Shown in pieces: positions 35,894 through 44,310 of a DNA stretch of 64,000 nucleotides (position 1 is the first letter of the stretch; each line of letters begins with the position of its first letter). A program made the translations under genes and the position numbers. The notes below the pieces were generated by a model. The model did not search any database. It was given only the letters and a program-made list of their open reading frames with translations, and was not told where the DNA came from. The stretch comes from Nannocystaceae bacterium (lineage in GTDB: Bacteria; Myxococcota_A; Polyangia; Nannocystales; Nannocystaceae): assembly GCA_019694555.1 (NCBI GenBank), contig JAIBBS010000004.1:34592-98591 (forward strand), read 5' to 3'.

Positions 35894-37277
35894 CGCCCCC
35901 TCCCTGCATCAGCACGATGGCGATCAGCATCACCGTCCACACCGCGATCACCGTGCCGCCGCGCATGCGCGCCATCACCGCTTCGATGCTGCGATTGCGC
36001 ATCACGACGTGCATTCCGATCAGGCCGCCCATCACCACCACGACCTTGACGATCGACAATGTGGGTAGGATCGGCGGGGCTGGGATCGCGCCGAGCATCG
36101 ACGCCGTGACCATCGCGGCGCCCGGCAGGTCGCGCGCGCGGAAGAACACCCACGCGATGCACACCAGCGCGAACGTCAGCACGCCCAGCAGCACACGTAC
36201 CCCCGCGTGACGCGCCCACGGCTTCTGTCCGAAGGCGCGCCCGAGCCGGCGCTCGATCACCAGATAGAGCCCGTGCAGCGTGCCCCACACCACGAAATTC
36301 CACGACGCGCCGTGCCACAGCCCCCCGAGCACCATCGTGGCCATCAAGGCGAATGCCATGCGCCGGCGATTGCCGCCCAGCGGGATGTACAGATAGTCGC
36401 GCAGCCAGGTCGACAGCGAGATGTGCCAACGGCGCCAGAAGTCGCGCAGGCCGACCGCCGCGTAGGGGAAGCGGAAGTTGTCGACGAGGTGGAAGCCGAA
36501 GCACAGCGACGCCCCGATCGCGCAGATCGAGTAGCCCGCGAAGTCGCAGAAGATCTGTCCCGCGAACGCGATGGTGCCGAGCCAGGAGTCGAGCTGCGAC
36601 GTGGGCCCCATCGCACCGAACACCGCATCGGCGGTGTCGGCGAGCATGCCGTCGGCCAGCACCATCTTCTCGAACAGCCCCAACGTCATGAGGAACAGGC
36701 CCCACCCGAGCGCGCGCGCTTCGACGAAGCGCTCGCGCTCGAGCTGGTAGAGGAAGTCGGCCGCGCGCACGATCGGACCCGCGACCAGCTGCGGGAAGAA
36801 GCTGACGAACACCGCGAAATCGAGGAACGACTTCACCGGCTTCAGGTCGCGCCGATAGACGTCGATGGTGTAGCTCAGCGTCTGGAACGTGTAGAACGAG
36901 ATGCCCACCGGCAGCACGATGTCGGGCGCGGCCGGGTGCCAATCGACGCCCAGCTTGCCCGCGAGTGCCACGAAGTTGTCGAGCAGGAACGTGCCGTACT
37001 TGAAGAAGCCGAGCAGCCCGAGGTTGCCGACCAGGCTGACCATCAAGAACAGCCGACGCGCGCGGCCAGGTTCCGCCGCTGCCATGCGGCGCGCGGCCCA
37101 GAAGTCGATCACCGACGAGAACAGCAACAGCAGCACGAACGGCGGGTTCCAGGCGCCGTAGAACACGTAGCTCGCGACCAGCAGCAGCACCTTCTTGGCC
37201 GGCCAGCTCGGCAAGAAGCGATACAGCCCCAGCACGACGACGAAGAAGACGACGAAGACGAGCGAGTTGAAGACCAT
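35868..37277 (-). CDS. MBOAT family O-acyltransferase
   Basis: 469 residues with about ten membrane helices, from MVFNSLVFVVFFVVVLGLYR. Family blocks: VLPVGISFYTFQTLSYTIDV, FPQLVAGPIVRAADFL, GLRDFWRRWHISLSTWLRDY, LYIPLGGNRRRMAFAL and MVLGGLWHGASWNFVVWG, where the His of WHGASW is the usual catalytic residue. This is the AlgI/DltB-like type that transfers acyl groups to periplasmic acceptors. Its ATG overlaps the stop of the 51-residue gene upstream, and its end overlaps the SGNH partner gene, giving a three-gene operon. Confidence 0.95.
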   Translation of the reverse strand: MVFNSLVFVVFFVVVLGLYRFLPSWPAKKVLLLVASYVFYGAWNPPFVLLLLFSSVIDFWAARRMAAAEPGRARRLFLMVSLVGNLGLLGFFKYGTFLLDNFVALAGKLGVDWHPAAPDIVLPVGISFYTFQTLSYTIDVYRRDLKPVKSFLDFAVFVSFFPQLVAGPIVRAADFLYQLERERFVEARALGWGLFLMTLGLFEKMVLADGMLADTADAVFGAMGPTSQLDSWLGTIAFAGQIFCDFAGYSICAIGASLCFGFHLVDNFRFPYAAVGLRDFWRRWHISLSTWLRDYLYIPLGGNRRRMAFALMATMVLGGLWHGASWNFVVWGTLHGLYLVIERRLGRAFGQKPWARHAGVRVLLGVLTFALVCIAWVFFRARDLPGAAMVTASMLGAIPAPPILPTLSIVKVVVVMGGLIGMHVVMRNRSIEAVMARMRGGTVIAVWTVMLIAIVLMQGGGDAFIYFQF

Positions 37278-37432
37278 CAGACGCTCGCGTTGGACTCTGC
37301 GGCCGGCACCGGGATCCCGGCCGACTTCGGCGGCAGCGTGACCTCGCGCGTGCCGTCGTCTGCGAGCGCCAGCCGCAGACCGTCGTCGAGGACGTCGATC
37401 GTCTCGGTGCGGGGCGGTGCAGTGACGGTCAT
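37277..37432 (-). CDS. 51-residue protein translationally coupled to MBOAT gene
   Basis: From ATG 37432: a short acidic peptide (TETIDVLDDGLRLALADDGT, then EVTLPPKSAGIPVPAAESNA) with a beta-hairpin-like middle and no membrane helix. Its TGA shares a base with the MBOAT ATG, a coupling that is hard to get by chance. Small proteins of similar position accompany MBOAT genes in other bacteria, but I cannot match this one to a named family. Confidence 0.6.
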   Translation of the reverse strand: MTVTAPPRTETIDVLDDGLRLALADDGTREVTLPPKSAGIPVPAAESNASV

Positions 37433-37631
37433 GGCGGGTCTTCGACGTGCGCGGTGCTGTCGTGCGCTCGGTGGCGAGCACGACGATCGCATGCCTGCCA
37501 CCCGCGTCGCCACCTGGAGCGTTCGAAGTCGATCGGCAAGGCGATGGGGTGCGGTGGTCGTGTCCCGCCGGCGGTCACCGACGCGCTCGCCCGCGGCGAC
37601 GCGCAGGCCGCCGCAGCCCCGCGCGCCGCCG

Positions 37632-37964
37632 TCAGCGGATCATGACCCCGCATTCGAACGCGTGACCCGGGCCGATGCGGTGACACAAGAACCGATCGCG
37701 ACGCTCACAGCCCTGTGCCACGAACGCGATCGTCTCGATCCCACCGTGCGCCCGTCGGGCCTCGCGGAGCTGTGCGCGCAGCGCCCCACGATCGATCGGC
37801 TCGTCCCCCATCGTGGTCTCGTGCCGCAGCTGCACACGGTGCGGCGCGCAGTGGAAGCTCCGCGCGGCCTCGCGCCGCATCGGCGCGACCGCGGTACACC
37901 CCAGCGCCGACGCAGCCAAGAACGTGCAGGCCCCCCACCGCAGCGCCCGGCACCGCGTCCGCAC
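37632..37964 (-). CDS. small Cys-containing lipoprotein
   Basis: 110 residues from GTG 37964. Signal WGACTFLAASALGCTAVAP with a lipobox at ALGC. The mature part has RSFHCAPHRVQLRHE, then IAFVAQGCERRDRFLCHRIG and a final ECGVMIR. The pattern 'F.C....' then 'V.GCG....Y.C' is one I know from small exported proteins in myxobacterial genomes. The frame is open much further upstream, but the lipobox and a TACGAT hexamer 5 nt before GTG 37964 fix the start. It is divergent from the lipoprotein gene at 38035. The 199 bp between its stop and 37433 hold nothing I can identify. Confidence 0.65.
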   Translation of the reverse strand: MRTRCRALRWGACTFLAASALGCTAVAPMRREAARSFHCAPHRVQLRHETTMGDEPIDRGALRAQLREARRAHGGIETIAFVAQGCERRDRFLCHRIGPGHAFECGVMIR

Positions 37965-37969
37965 GCCCC

Positions 37970-37975
37970 ATCGTA
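37970..37975 (-). promoter_or_regulatory. -10-like hexamer TACGAT, leaderless start
   Basis: TACGAT on the minus strand ends 5 nt before GTG 37964. Confidence 0.5.
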
Positions 37976-38034
37976 CCGCAGTGATCGCACACCCGGGGCG
38001 CAATCCGACCGCACCGGCGCGACACGTAGACGCC

Positions 38035-39147
38035 GTGCCGCCGCGCCCCCAGCCCCTGCTCGCGATCGCCGTCGCGCTCGCCTGCGCCCAGGCGCAGCCG
38101 CAAGACCCGACCGCGTGGGGCAGCGCAGGTGTCGAAGCCAGCCACGGCGCAGCGACCAGCGACGGCGACAGCAGCGACGACGACGGCACCACCGCCACCA
38201 CCACCGCCGCCGCCCACGACAGCGGTGACGGCTCCGACGGCAGCAGCAGCGATACCGGCCCGTCGCCGCCGTTTTCGTGCACGAAGGCCGCCGCGAGCTC
38301 GCCGATCCTCGACGCCGAGGTGATCTTCGATCCCGCGGCGCCACATCCGGGCGACACGCTGAGCGTCATCGTCCGCGCGCGCAACGGCCTGTCCAACGCC
38401 GACGCGCCCGCGATGTCGCTGTCGGTCGAGCACGCCGGCGGCACCTTGTTGCTCGAGCCGACCATGCGCGCCGGCGGCGATGCGCTCTACTACTACGCGA
38501 TCCCCGAGCTCGCGCCTGGTGATGTCTGCGTGCTCGGCCTGGTCGACGGCGCCCCCGAGGTCGCCGCCGCGATCGCGGTGAGCCCACGCCCGCCGGGGCC
38601 GCCCGTCGGTGCCGGCGCGTTCAAGGTGATCGAAAACCACCAGTGGAGGTGCGACGAGCAGCCCGACTTCGGCAACGAGCTGCACCTGTGGGTGCGCGAC
38701 AGCAACGGCGTCGGGATCCCCGGCGCGACCCTGCGCGTCGCGCCAGCCGACAGCACCGATCTCGCCACCGTCTACAACGGCAGCGACGGCATTCCCAGCA
38801 CCCTCGTCACCGACGACGCCGGCTACGTGAAGGACTTCGACTTCTGGCCCATCAGCGCGCACGGCCTGCTCGTGCTCGAGATCGCGGTCGACGGCGCGGC
38901 CTCCGACATCGCGACCGAGATCACCACCGGCTGGTGGGAGAGCGACGAGAGCGGCTGCCGCTACTGCGACGCCGCCTCGCCGATCAACGTGTGGGGCCAC
39001 TGGTCGCACAGCATCGTCTTCCAGCGCGATCCCGGCGCGACCACGCTGTGCCGCGTCCCCGTCGATCACGCGGGCCAGGCCGCCTGCGGCCCGCCCGGAC
39101 ACGTGCTGCACGATCCCGACCACGTCGCGTGCTGGGCGATCGAGTGA
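38035..39147 (+). CDS. lipoprotein or exported protein with Ser/Asp/Thr spacer
   Basis: 370 residues from GTG 38035; GTG 37980 is an alternative. Signal PLLAIAVALACAQAQPQ. A Ser/Asp/Thr/Ala spacer (GDSSDDDGTTATTTAAAHDS) spans ~35-72. The folded part begins SCTKAAASSPILDAEVIFDP and includes LSVIVRARNGLSNADAP, YYYAIPELAPGDVCVLGLV, NELHLWVRDSNGVGIPGATL, WWESDESGCRYCD and a final DHVACWAIE. The NELHLWVRDSNGVGIPGATL stretch resembles Ig-like or carboxypeptidase-regulatory-like domains. Function unknown. Its 3' end resembles a fragment near 39.96-40.02 kb. Confidence 0.75.
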   Translation: MPPRPQPLLAIAVALACAQAQPQDPTAWGSAGVEASHGAATSDGDSSDDDGTTATTTAAAHDSGDGSDGSSSDTGPSPPFSCTKAAASSPILDAEVIFDPAAPHPGDTLSVIVRARNGLSNADAPAMSLSVEHAGGTLLLEPTMRAGGDALYYYAIPELAPGDVCVLGLVDGAPEVAAAIAVSPRPPGPPVGAGAFKVIENHQWRCDEQPDFGNELHLWVRDSNGVGIPGATLRVAPADSTDLATVYNGSDGIPSTLVTDDAGYVKDFDFWPISAHGLLVLEIAVDGAASDIATEITTGWWESDESGCRYCDAASPINVWGHWSHSIVFQRDPGATTLCRVPVDHAGQAACGPPGHVLHDPDHVACWAIE

Positions 39148-39183
39148 GCGTCCGGATCGCTTGCGCGTCAATCCAACAGGCCC

Positions 39184-39207
39184 GCCGGGCGCGGCGACCC
39201 GCCCGGC
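39184..39207. terminator. GC-rich hairpin between convergent genes
   Basis: gccgggcg, an 8-base loop, then cgcccggc form a perfect 8-bp stem in the 70-bp gap between the stops at 39147 (+) and 39218 (-). No U-tract follows, so it could be a bidirectional terminator or only an RNA-stabilising hairpin. Confidence 0.4.
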
Positions 39208-39217
39208 CCGGCGCGGC

Positions 39218-39874
39218 TCACTCGCTGCGGTAGTGCAACCCGGAGACCTGTTGGGCGCGGAGGTTCACGCCGAGCACGATCGTCGCCTTCGCGTACCTCA
39301 CGCGGAACGCCTGGGGATCGTCGGCGATCGGAGTGACCTCTGCGTGGGGCCCGAGCGTCCGCAGCTCGGTGCGCAGCCGCTCGACGGCAGCGTCGTCGAT
39401 GTCGGCGTGAACGAGCGCGCGCAGACCCGCGCGGTCGTCGGCCTCGACCGCCGTCAGGATCGCGGCGACCGCCTCGCGAGTGCGATCGGCGAACGCGAGC
39501 GTCCATGCGCCCGTGATCTCGAAGCCGTCGAGTTGGTCGCCGCGGGAGGTCGCGACGAGGTACACCTCGCCCCGCGGGTGCTCGAGCGTGTAGTGGACCG
39601 AATGGACGCCGTGGCTCACCGCGAGAGCGGTGCGCGTCCGGTCCTGTTCGGGCCCGAGCCTCGCGTAGGTGGCCGCCAGGTCGTGGAGCTTGGCCTCGTC
39701 GACCTCCGCCGCGAGCTCGGCGCCTGCGATCGTGAGAAACTTCGGGTAGTCGTCGGTTGCCAGCGCGTCGAGGAGCACGCCGACATCGGCCTGCAGCTCG
39801 CGGTTGCACGCGCCCACCAGCGGCGCGACGAGCAGGAATCCGAGCACGGCTTGCAGCGCAGGGCGGTGGGTCAC
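39218..39874 (-). CDS. lipoprotein with NTF2/DUF3887-like fold
   Basis: 218 residues from GTG 39874. Signal LGFLLVAPLVGACNRELQAD with lipobox VGAC. Two apparent repeats of a helix-plus-sheet unit: LLDALATDDYPKFLTIAGAE then VHYTLEHPRGEVYLVATSRG, and AVEADDRAGLRALVHADIDD then FRVRYAKATIVLGVNLRAQQ. This is similar to DUF3887/NTF2-like 'turnover' domains found in surface lipoproteins. No active site seen. Monocistronic. Confidence 0.7.
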   Translation of the reverse strand: MTHRPALQAVLGFLLVAPLVGACNRELQADVGVLLDALATDDYPKFLTIAGAELAAEVDEAKLHDLAATYARLGPEQDRTRTALAVSHGVHSVHYTLEHPRGEVYLVATSRGDQLDGFEITGAWTLAFADRTREAVAAILTAVEADDRAGLRALVHADIDDAAVERLRTELRTLGPHAEVTPIADDPQAFRVRYAKATIVLGVNLRAQQVSGLHYRSE

Positions 39875-39921
39875 GGTGGTTAAGGCGGCCGGGGGCGGCG
39901 TTTGATCCCGCGGCGGGCGGA

Positions 39922-39943
39922 CCCGGCGGCGAAATCCGCCGGG
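39922..39943. other. perfect 8-bp inverted repeat
   Basis: cccggcgg, loop cgaaat, ccgccggg. It lies in the 257-bp gap between the end of the endopeptidase gene (40132) and the lipoprotein start (39874), both on the minus strand. It could end the endopeptidase transcript or fold in the lipoprotein leader. Confidence 0.4.
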
Positions 39944-39954
39944 ACGAGCGCGGA

Positions 39955-40015
39955 CTGTGCCCCTCGCGGTCGATCCCGCCGGTGAGGCCGCCTGCGGCCC
40001 GGCCGGGCACGGGCT
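39955..40015 (+). repeat. degenerate copy of the 3' end of the 38035 lipoprotein gene
   Basis: The plus strand reads VDPAGEAACGPAGHGL, close to VDHAGQAACGPPGHVL near the end of the lipoprotein at 39061-39108. The DNA match runs roughly 60 bp at about three quarters identity by eye. No full gene surrounds it. Confidence 0.4.
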
Positions 40016-40131
40016 CGCGCCGGGCCGGGGCCGCCGGCAGGTCGCGTTCGCGAGCCACGGCGACGGCGTGGACTCCGTCCGCTTCCGCCGCGCTCCGCGA
40101 CGAGAGCCCGTCGGCGCCCGCGGTCGGCCTC

Positions 40132-41238
40132 TCAGTCGCGGTCGACCGAGCTCGTGCGGCAGCGCAGGTTGCCGGGCTCGCACACGAAGCGCACGTGCAT
40201 GTGATCGCGATGCCCGTGCTCGTGCCGGATCAGCGTGTGGATCGTGGGGTCGCGGTTGACCGCGCTGAAGATCAGCGCGACCTGCTCGGGCGGCAGCGAC
40301 TTGCGGGCCTCGCGGGCCAGCAGCTTCTGGATCTTCGAGCTGATGAAGATCTGCTGCACCTCGCCGGTGTCGAGCAGCGCCTGCACGAACGCCCACGTGC
40401 GCGGCACGTCGAGGTTCTTGGGCGTGGCCGTGCGCCAGAAGCGTTCGTCCTTGCCGATCGGGCCGCGCATCACGTAGCCGATGTCGACGTCGCGACCGCT
40501 GCGGTGGGACACGTGCGGCTCGATGCGGCCGCCGCTGCGACGCGACAGCTCGCCGATGCGCAGCGCCGGTGCCTGCGGATCGGCGGCGCCGTACGCCCGC
40601 ATCGCATCGAGCAGCGCGCGCACGGTCGTGCGCGAGCCATAGGCCCGCGGCCTGTGATCGCGCAGCTGCCAGTGCGGCCCCTCGGGCAGCGGGATGCCAC
40701 GCAACAGGTGACCCTTGTTGGGTGCGCCGACCGACTGCGTGGGCTTGCGCCGATCGGTGACGTGCACGACCAGCGCCGTGCCGGCTTCGATCCACTCGGG
40801 CTCGCCCAGCGTCGGGTTGAGCTCGCGCAGCTCCTCGGGCCACATGCCCCAGTTGCTCGCGACTTCGTCGAGCCGCGTGCGCTGCTGCACGGTCCAGTGC
40901 ACCACGTCGAGCTCGTCGGGCAGCGACGGACCCATCGGCGGCAGCGCCTCGAGCCCCAGCGCTTCCTCGGGCGGCGGCAGCTCGGCGTGCTCGGTCGCGC
41001 CGGCCGGCAGCTCGGGCGGCGGCAGCGGTCCGACCGCGGCGAACACCGGCGCGGCGTCGATCGTCGGCGCGGCCACGGGCGTCGCCGCGGACGCGGTCGC
41101 CAACGACAGCGTCGCGACACCCGGCAGCGCCGTCGCGAGCGCGATGCCCTCGGTCGGCGGCGCCACGGGCTCGAGCCGCGCACCACCGATCGCGACCAGG
41201 GCGAGCGCAGCGACGGGCACGATCGATCGCAGTCGCAT
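40132..41238 (-). CDS. MepA-like murein endopeptidase (peptidase M74) with LysM-like segment
   Basis: 368 residues from ATG 41238 (signal-type N-terminus RSIVPVAALALVAIGGARLE). A Pro/Ala spacer precedes a LysM-like unit (VHWTVQQRTRLDEVASNWGM, LRELNPTLG, IEAGTALVVHV). The catalytic half has zinc-binding blocks HVSHRSGRDVDIGYV and RHEHGHRDHMHVRF, the characteristic HxxxxxxxD and HxH motifs of MepA. MepA enzymes cut D,D-crosslinks of peptidoglycan in the periplasm. The fusion to a LysM-like module would target it to the wall. A TATCGT hexamer lies 11 nt upstream of the start. Confidence 0.88.
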   Translation of the reverse strand: MRLRSIVPVAALALVAIGGARLEPVAPPTEGIALATALPGVATLSLATASAATPVAAPTIDAAPVFAAVGPLPPPELPAGATEHAELPPPEEALGLEALPPMGPSLPDELDVVHWTVQQRTRLDEVASNWGMWPEELRELNPTLGEPEWIEAGTALVVHVTDRRKPTQSVGAPNKGHLLRGIPLPEGPHWQLRDHRPRAYGSRTTVRALLDAMRAYGAADPQAPALRIGELSRRSGGRIEPHVSHRSGRDVDIGYVMRGPIGKDERFWRTATPKNLDVPRTWAFVQALLDTGEVQQIFISSKIQKLLAREARKSLPPEQVALIFSAVNRDPTIHTLIRHEHGHRDHMHVRFVCEPGNLRCRTSSVDRD

Positions 41239-41249
41239 CAGCGTCGGGC

Positions 41250-41255
41250 ACGATA
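41250..41255 (-). promoter_or_regulatory. -10-like hexamer TATCGT
   Basis: TATCGT on the minus strand, 11 nt before ATG 41238, no Shine-Dalgarno sequence between. Confidence 0.45.
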
Positions 41256-41474
41256 GCCAAGGCGTGTGGGGCACGAAAGCCCCAGCGGCGTTTTTCTGCC
41301 CCCGCAGGGCGTGCAGCGTGTCCGCGTTGGGGCGGTTTGCGGGGGCCGGCCCACGCGGATTTCAGCGCCGCGCGGCCGATGGGATCGAAGCGCGCCCCCG
41401 AGGATCCGCGGGGGCGATCATTGCCCACACCGCCATACGCGGTCGACGCCGCGCGCGAGACCACGTGGCTGCGG

Positions 41475-42620
41475 TCAGGGTCCGCGGGTCGCGGCCGCGC
41501 GCAGGTGCGAGCGCACGCGCGTGCGCATCGTGACCGCCTGCGGCGCGCCCGAGATCGAGACCTGCGCGCGCGTGACCGAGTCGACCACCGCGCTCGCGTC
41601 GCTGGGCATCGCGCCGTCGCGCAGCGTGATGGTGGCCTGCGCGGTGCCGCTGCGCGCGTCGACGTCCATGCTCGTCGACGCATCGAGCTTGGCGGTCGTA
41701 CCGGCGGCCTTCGTGTCGGCCAGCAGCGCGACGTGGCTCGACGTGACCGCCAGCGTCGCGACACCGTCTGCGAGCTCGCGCAGCTCGTGCTCGGCGGTCT
41801 GCTGCAGCGTGACCTCGCCCTGCTGCTGGGTCTGGATCGCGCGCCACTTCGCGCCCACGCCCACGGCCGCTTGCGGGAGCACCGGCAGCAGCACCTGCAG
41901 TGCCGCGACCAGACCGCCGCGCTCGGGCTCGAGCGCGTTGCCGCCGGGGCCCGGCCCCGCGGGCCCGCGCAGCGCCAGCGTGGCGATGCTGCCGTCGGGT
42001 CGCAGCGTCAGCGTGCCCGCGGTCTCTCGCAGGTTGCGGGCCGTGGCCTCGAGCGCACCGCGAACGCGCGCGCTGGCCTCGCCCTCGGGCAACGCCACGT
42101 CGTCGACCGTGAGCGCGAGCGTGATCGCATCGGGCGCGACCGCGGTCACCTCGGTCGACAGCGTCACCGTCAGCGGTGGCACCGCGGTCGGCGGCAGCGT
42201 GCGCGTGCCCAGTCGCATCGCGACCTCGAGCCCCAGCGACAGCGTGTACGCGCGCCGCTGTCCCTTCGTCGCCGCGATGGTGAGCACGCGACGCGGCTCG
42301 GCGCCGGCGTCTTGCAGCGTCACGCCCTCGGGCTTGGCCGCCTCGCGCTCGCGCACCGCGAAGGCTTCGTCGGGCGCGATCGGCTTGGGCGTCACCGGCG
42401 TCGCATCGGGCTCGGTCGGCGCGGCGGGCTCCGTGGGCGCAGGCGGTGTCGGTGCGCTGGGCTGCGCGGGCGCGGTGGGCGTCGGCGCGACCGGGGCCGG
42501 GGTCGGCGTCGCAGCCGACGCGGGCGCGTTGCGACCATACGGCGATCCCGCCTCGCACGCCGGCGGTGCCAGCAGGCCCAGCACGGCGACGAGCGCGAGC
42601 GACCTCGATTGCGGCGACAT
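41475..42620 (-). CDS. DUF6263-like lipoprotein
   Basis: 381 residues (ATG 42620, preceded by another in-frame ATG at 42623). Signal SLALVAVLGLLAPPACEAGS with a possible lipobox PPAC. A Pro/Thr/Ala spacer (~28-78) is followed by an all-beta region: VLTIAATKGQRRAYTLSLGL, EVAMRLGTRTLPPTAVPPLT, AITLALTVDDVALPEG, GTLTLRPDGSIATLALRGPA and WRAIQTQQQGEVTLQQTAE. This wording matches DUF6263 proteins, exported proteins of unknown function. ATG overlaps the upstream protease gene's TGA, so both are in one operon. Confidence 0.75.
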   Translation of the reverse strand: MSPQSRSLALVAVLGLLAPPACEAGSPYGRNAPASAATPTPAPVAPTPTAPAQPSAPTPPAPTEPAAPTEPDATPVTPKPIAPDEAFAVREREAAKPEGVTLQDAGAEPRRVLTIAATKGQRRAYTLSLGLEVAMRLGTRTLPPTAVPPLTVTLSTEVTAVAPDAITLALTVDDVALPEGEASARVRGALEATARNLRETAGTLTLRPDGSIATLALRGPAGPGPGGNALEPERGGLVAALQVLLPVLPQAAVGVGAKWRAIQTQQQGEVTLQQTAEHELRELADGVATLAVTSSHVALLADTKAAGTTAKLDASTSMDVDARSGTAQATITLRDGAMPSDASAVVDSVTRAQVSISGAPQAVTMRTRVRSHLRAAATRGP

Positions 42621-44065
42621 CACGCGCGCGACGCTATCACGTCGCGTCGCGCTCGCCGGCGACGCGCGAGCAGCAGCAGCAGCGCCAGCGCGGGCACGGC
42701 CCCAGCTCGCCCGCGGCCCCAGCGGCAGCCGCAGCCCAGCTCGCCGCCGTCGAGGCCATAGTCGGGCGGCAGCGCCTGCGGCCCCGCGTGCGGCGTGCCG
42801 CCGCCGGCCCCATCGTCACCGCCGCCACCGTCGCCACCGCCACCGGCCTCGCCACCGCCGTCGTCGTCGAGCGGCGGCCGCTCGTCGACGCCGATGTCGA
42901 TGGGCTCGGACTGCGCGACGTTGCCGGCGTAGTCGGTCGCGATCGCCGTCAGGGTGTACACGCCGGGCTCGAGGTTGATCGCGTACTGGTACGGCGCGTT
43001 CGCGTCGGGCTGCAGCTCGTTGCCATCGAGCGCGAGCGCGACCTGCTGCACGCCGCTGCCGTCGCCGTCGTCCGCGGTGATGTCGACGGTGACCTTCGCG
43101 CGACCGCTCGCGGGATCCGAGTCGAGCTGCGCGCCGTGCTGCGGCGAGGTGATCGAGACCTGCGGCGGCGCATCGTCGCCCTCGCTGGCGTAGGGCGCAC
43201 CGCAGCTCGCCGACCAGCTCGACAGCGTGCCGGGGTCGCACGACGGCCAGCTGCCGCTGCCGCTGCCCGGCGCCATCGGGAAGCCGGTGCACTCCGGTCC
43301 GGGATTCCAGGTGCCGTCGGCGTCGTGGCACGGCGTGAGGTCGACGCCGGTGGTGTCTTCGAACCACTGCATGCCGGTGTGCATCATCGAGTACCACCCG
43401 CCGCCACCGCAGCCATCGCCGTACGAGGTGATGCCGAACGCGCGCCACGAGCCGTCGTCGAGCTGGATGAAGATCGGACCGCCGCTGTCGCCCTGGCAGG
43501 TGTCGACACCGTCGCCACCGACGAAGGCCTCGTCGTTCTCGATGTACTTGAACGTGGTCTTGGCCTCGTACTTCACGCCGAAGTTGCCGTCGTCGGTGTT
43601 GCCGAAGCCGACCAGCCAGACCTCCTGGCCCTCGACCAGCAGCTCGGTCTCGCAACCCATCAGCGGCGGCGTGATCGGGATGTCGGTGACGGCCTCGGAC
43701 AGCTTGCACACCGCCCAGTCGTTGCCGCCGCCAGGGCCACCGCCGGGATAGACCTGGCAGAACTCGGGGTAGACCGTGCGGCCCTGCGCGTCGATCGAGT
43801 TGCCGAAGAACACCTCCGAGATCTCGCCGCAGTGCGCGGCATAGATGACGACCTCGGGGTGCACCAGCGTGCCGGTGCAGCCGCCCAGCGACACCGTCGT
43901 GGGCCACGCGCACTCGCCCGAGGGACCGCCGCCGTAGATGTGTTGTGGCGCGCGCTCGGGTGCGAGTGCGTCGGCACGCGCCAGCGTCGGAGTCAGCAGG
44001 GCCGCGATCACGACGAGCGAGCCGGCACACGGCGAGAGCCACGAGGACGACGCACGACAGCGCAT
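42620..44065 (-). CDS. trypsin-like serine protease with Ig-like domain and GCGC/MYXO-CTERM-type sorting tail
   Basis: 481 residues. Signal SLVVIAALLTPTLARADA. Chymotrypsin-fold domain (~45-270): GGCTGTLVHPEVVIYAAHC (catalytic His), NDWAVCKLSEAV (Asp region), DTCQGDSGGPIFIQ (catalytic Ser). Ig-like segment ~305-400 (PPQVSITSPQHGAQLDSDPA; YQYAINLEPGVYTLTAIATD). A Gly/Asp-rich linker leads to a C-terminal LGCGC, hydrophobic AGAVPALALLLLLA and a basic RRRRARR end, the layout of the myxobacterial sorting signal cleaved by a myxosortase-like CAAX protease. So the product is probably displayed on the outer membrane. Confidence 0.88.
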   Translation of the reverse strand: MRCRASSSWLSPCAGSLVVIAALLTPTLARADALAPERAPQHIYGGGPSGECAWPTTVSLGGCTGTLVHPEVVIYAAHCGEISEVFFGNSIDAQGRTVYPEFCQVYPGGGPGGGNDWAVCKLSEAVTDIPITPPLMGCETELLVEGQEVWLVGFGNTDDGNFGVKYEAKTTFKYIENDEAFVGGDGVDTCQGDSGGPIFIQLDDGSWRAFGITSYGDGCGGGGWYSMMHTGMQWFEDTTGVDLTPCHDADGTWNPGPECTGFPMAPGSGSGSWPSCDPGTLSSWSASCGAPYASEGDDAPPQVSITSPQHGAQLDSDPASGRAKVTVDITADDGDGSGVQQVALALDGNELQPDANAPYQYAINLEPGVYTLTAIATDYAGNVAQSEPIDIGVDERPPLDDDGGGEAGGGGDGGGGDDGAGGGTPHAGPQALPPDYGLDGGELGCGCRWGRGRAGAVPALALLLLLARRRRARRDVIASRA

Positions 44066-44310
44066 GCCGCCATCATGGTGATCCGTGGCGCAGCCACGCA
44101 AGCCGTCGCAGCCGCGCGAAGCGGGCGCGCGCGATCGCTTCGCAGTTCGTGCAGCGTCGCGAGCAAGTGCTCGATCCGCGGCGGGCGAGTTGCCCAGCGC
44201 ACCGCGCGAGCTTGGGCAACTCGCACAACCGCGCGCGCAGCCACGACCGGCCGCGCGGCGGGCCGCGGGGCCGCGCGGCGGAGATCGCCCCGCGGACGCG
44301 ACCGTGGCGG

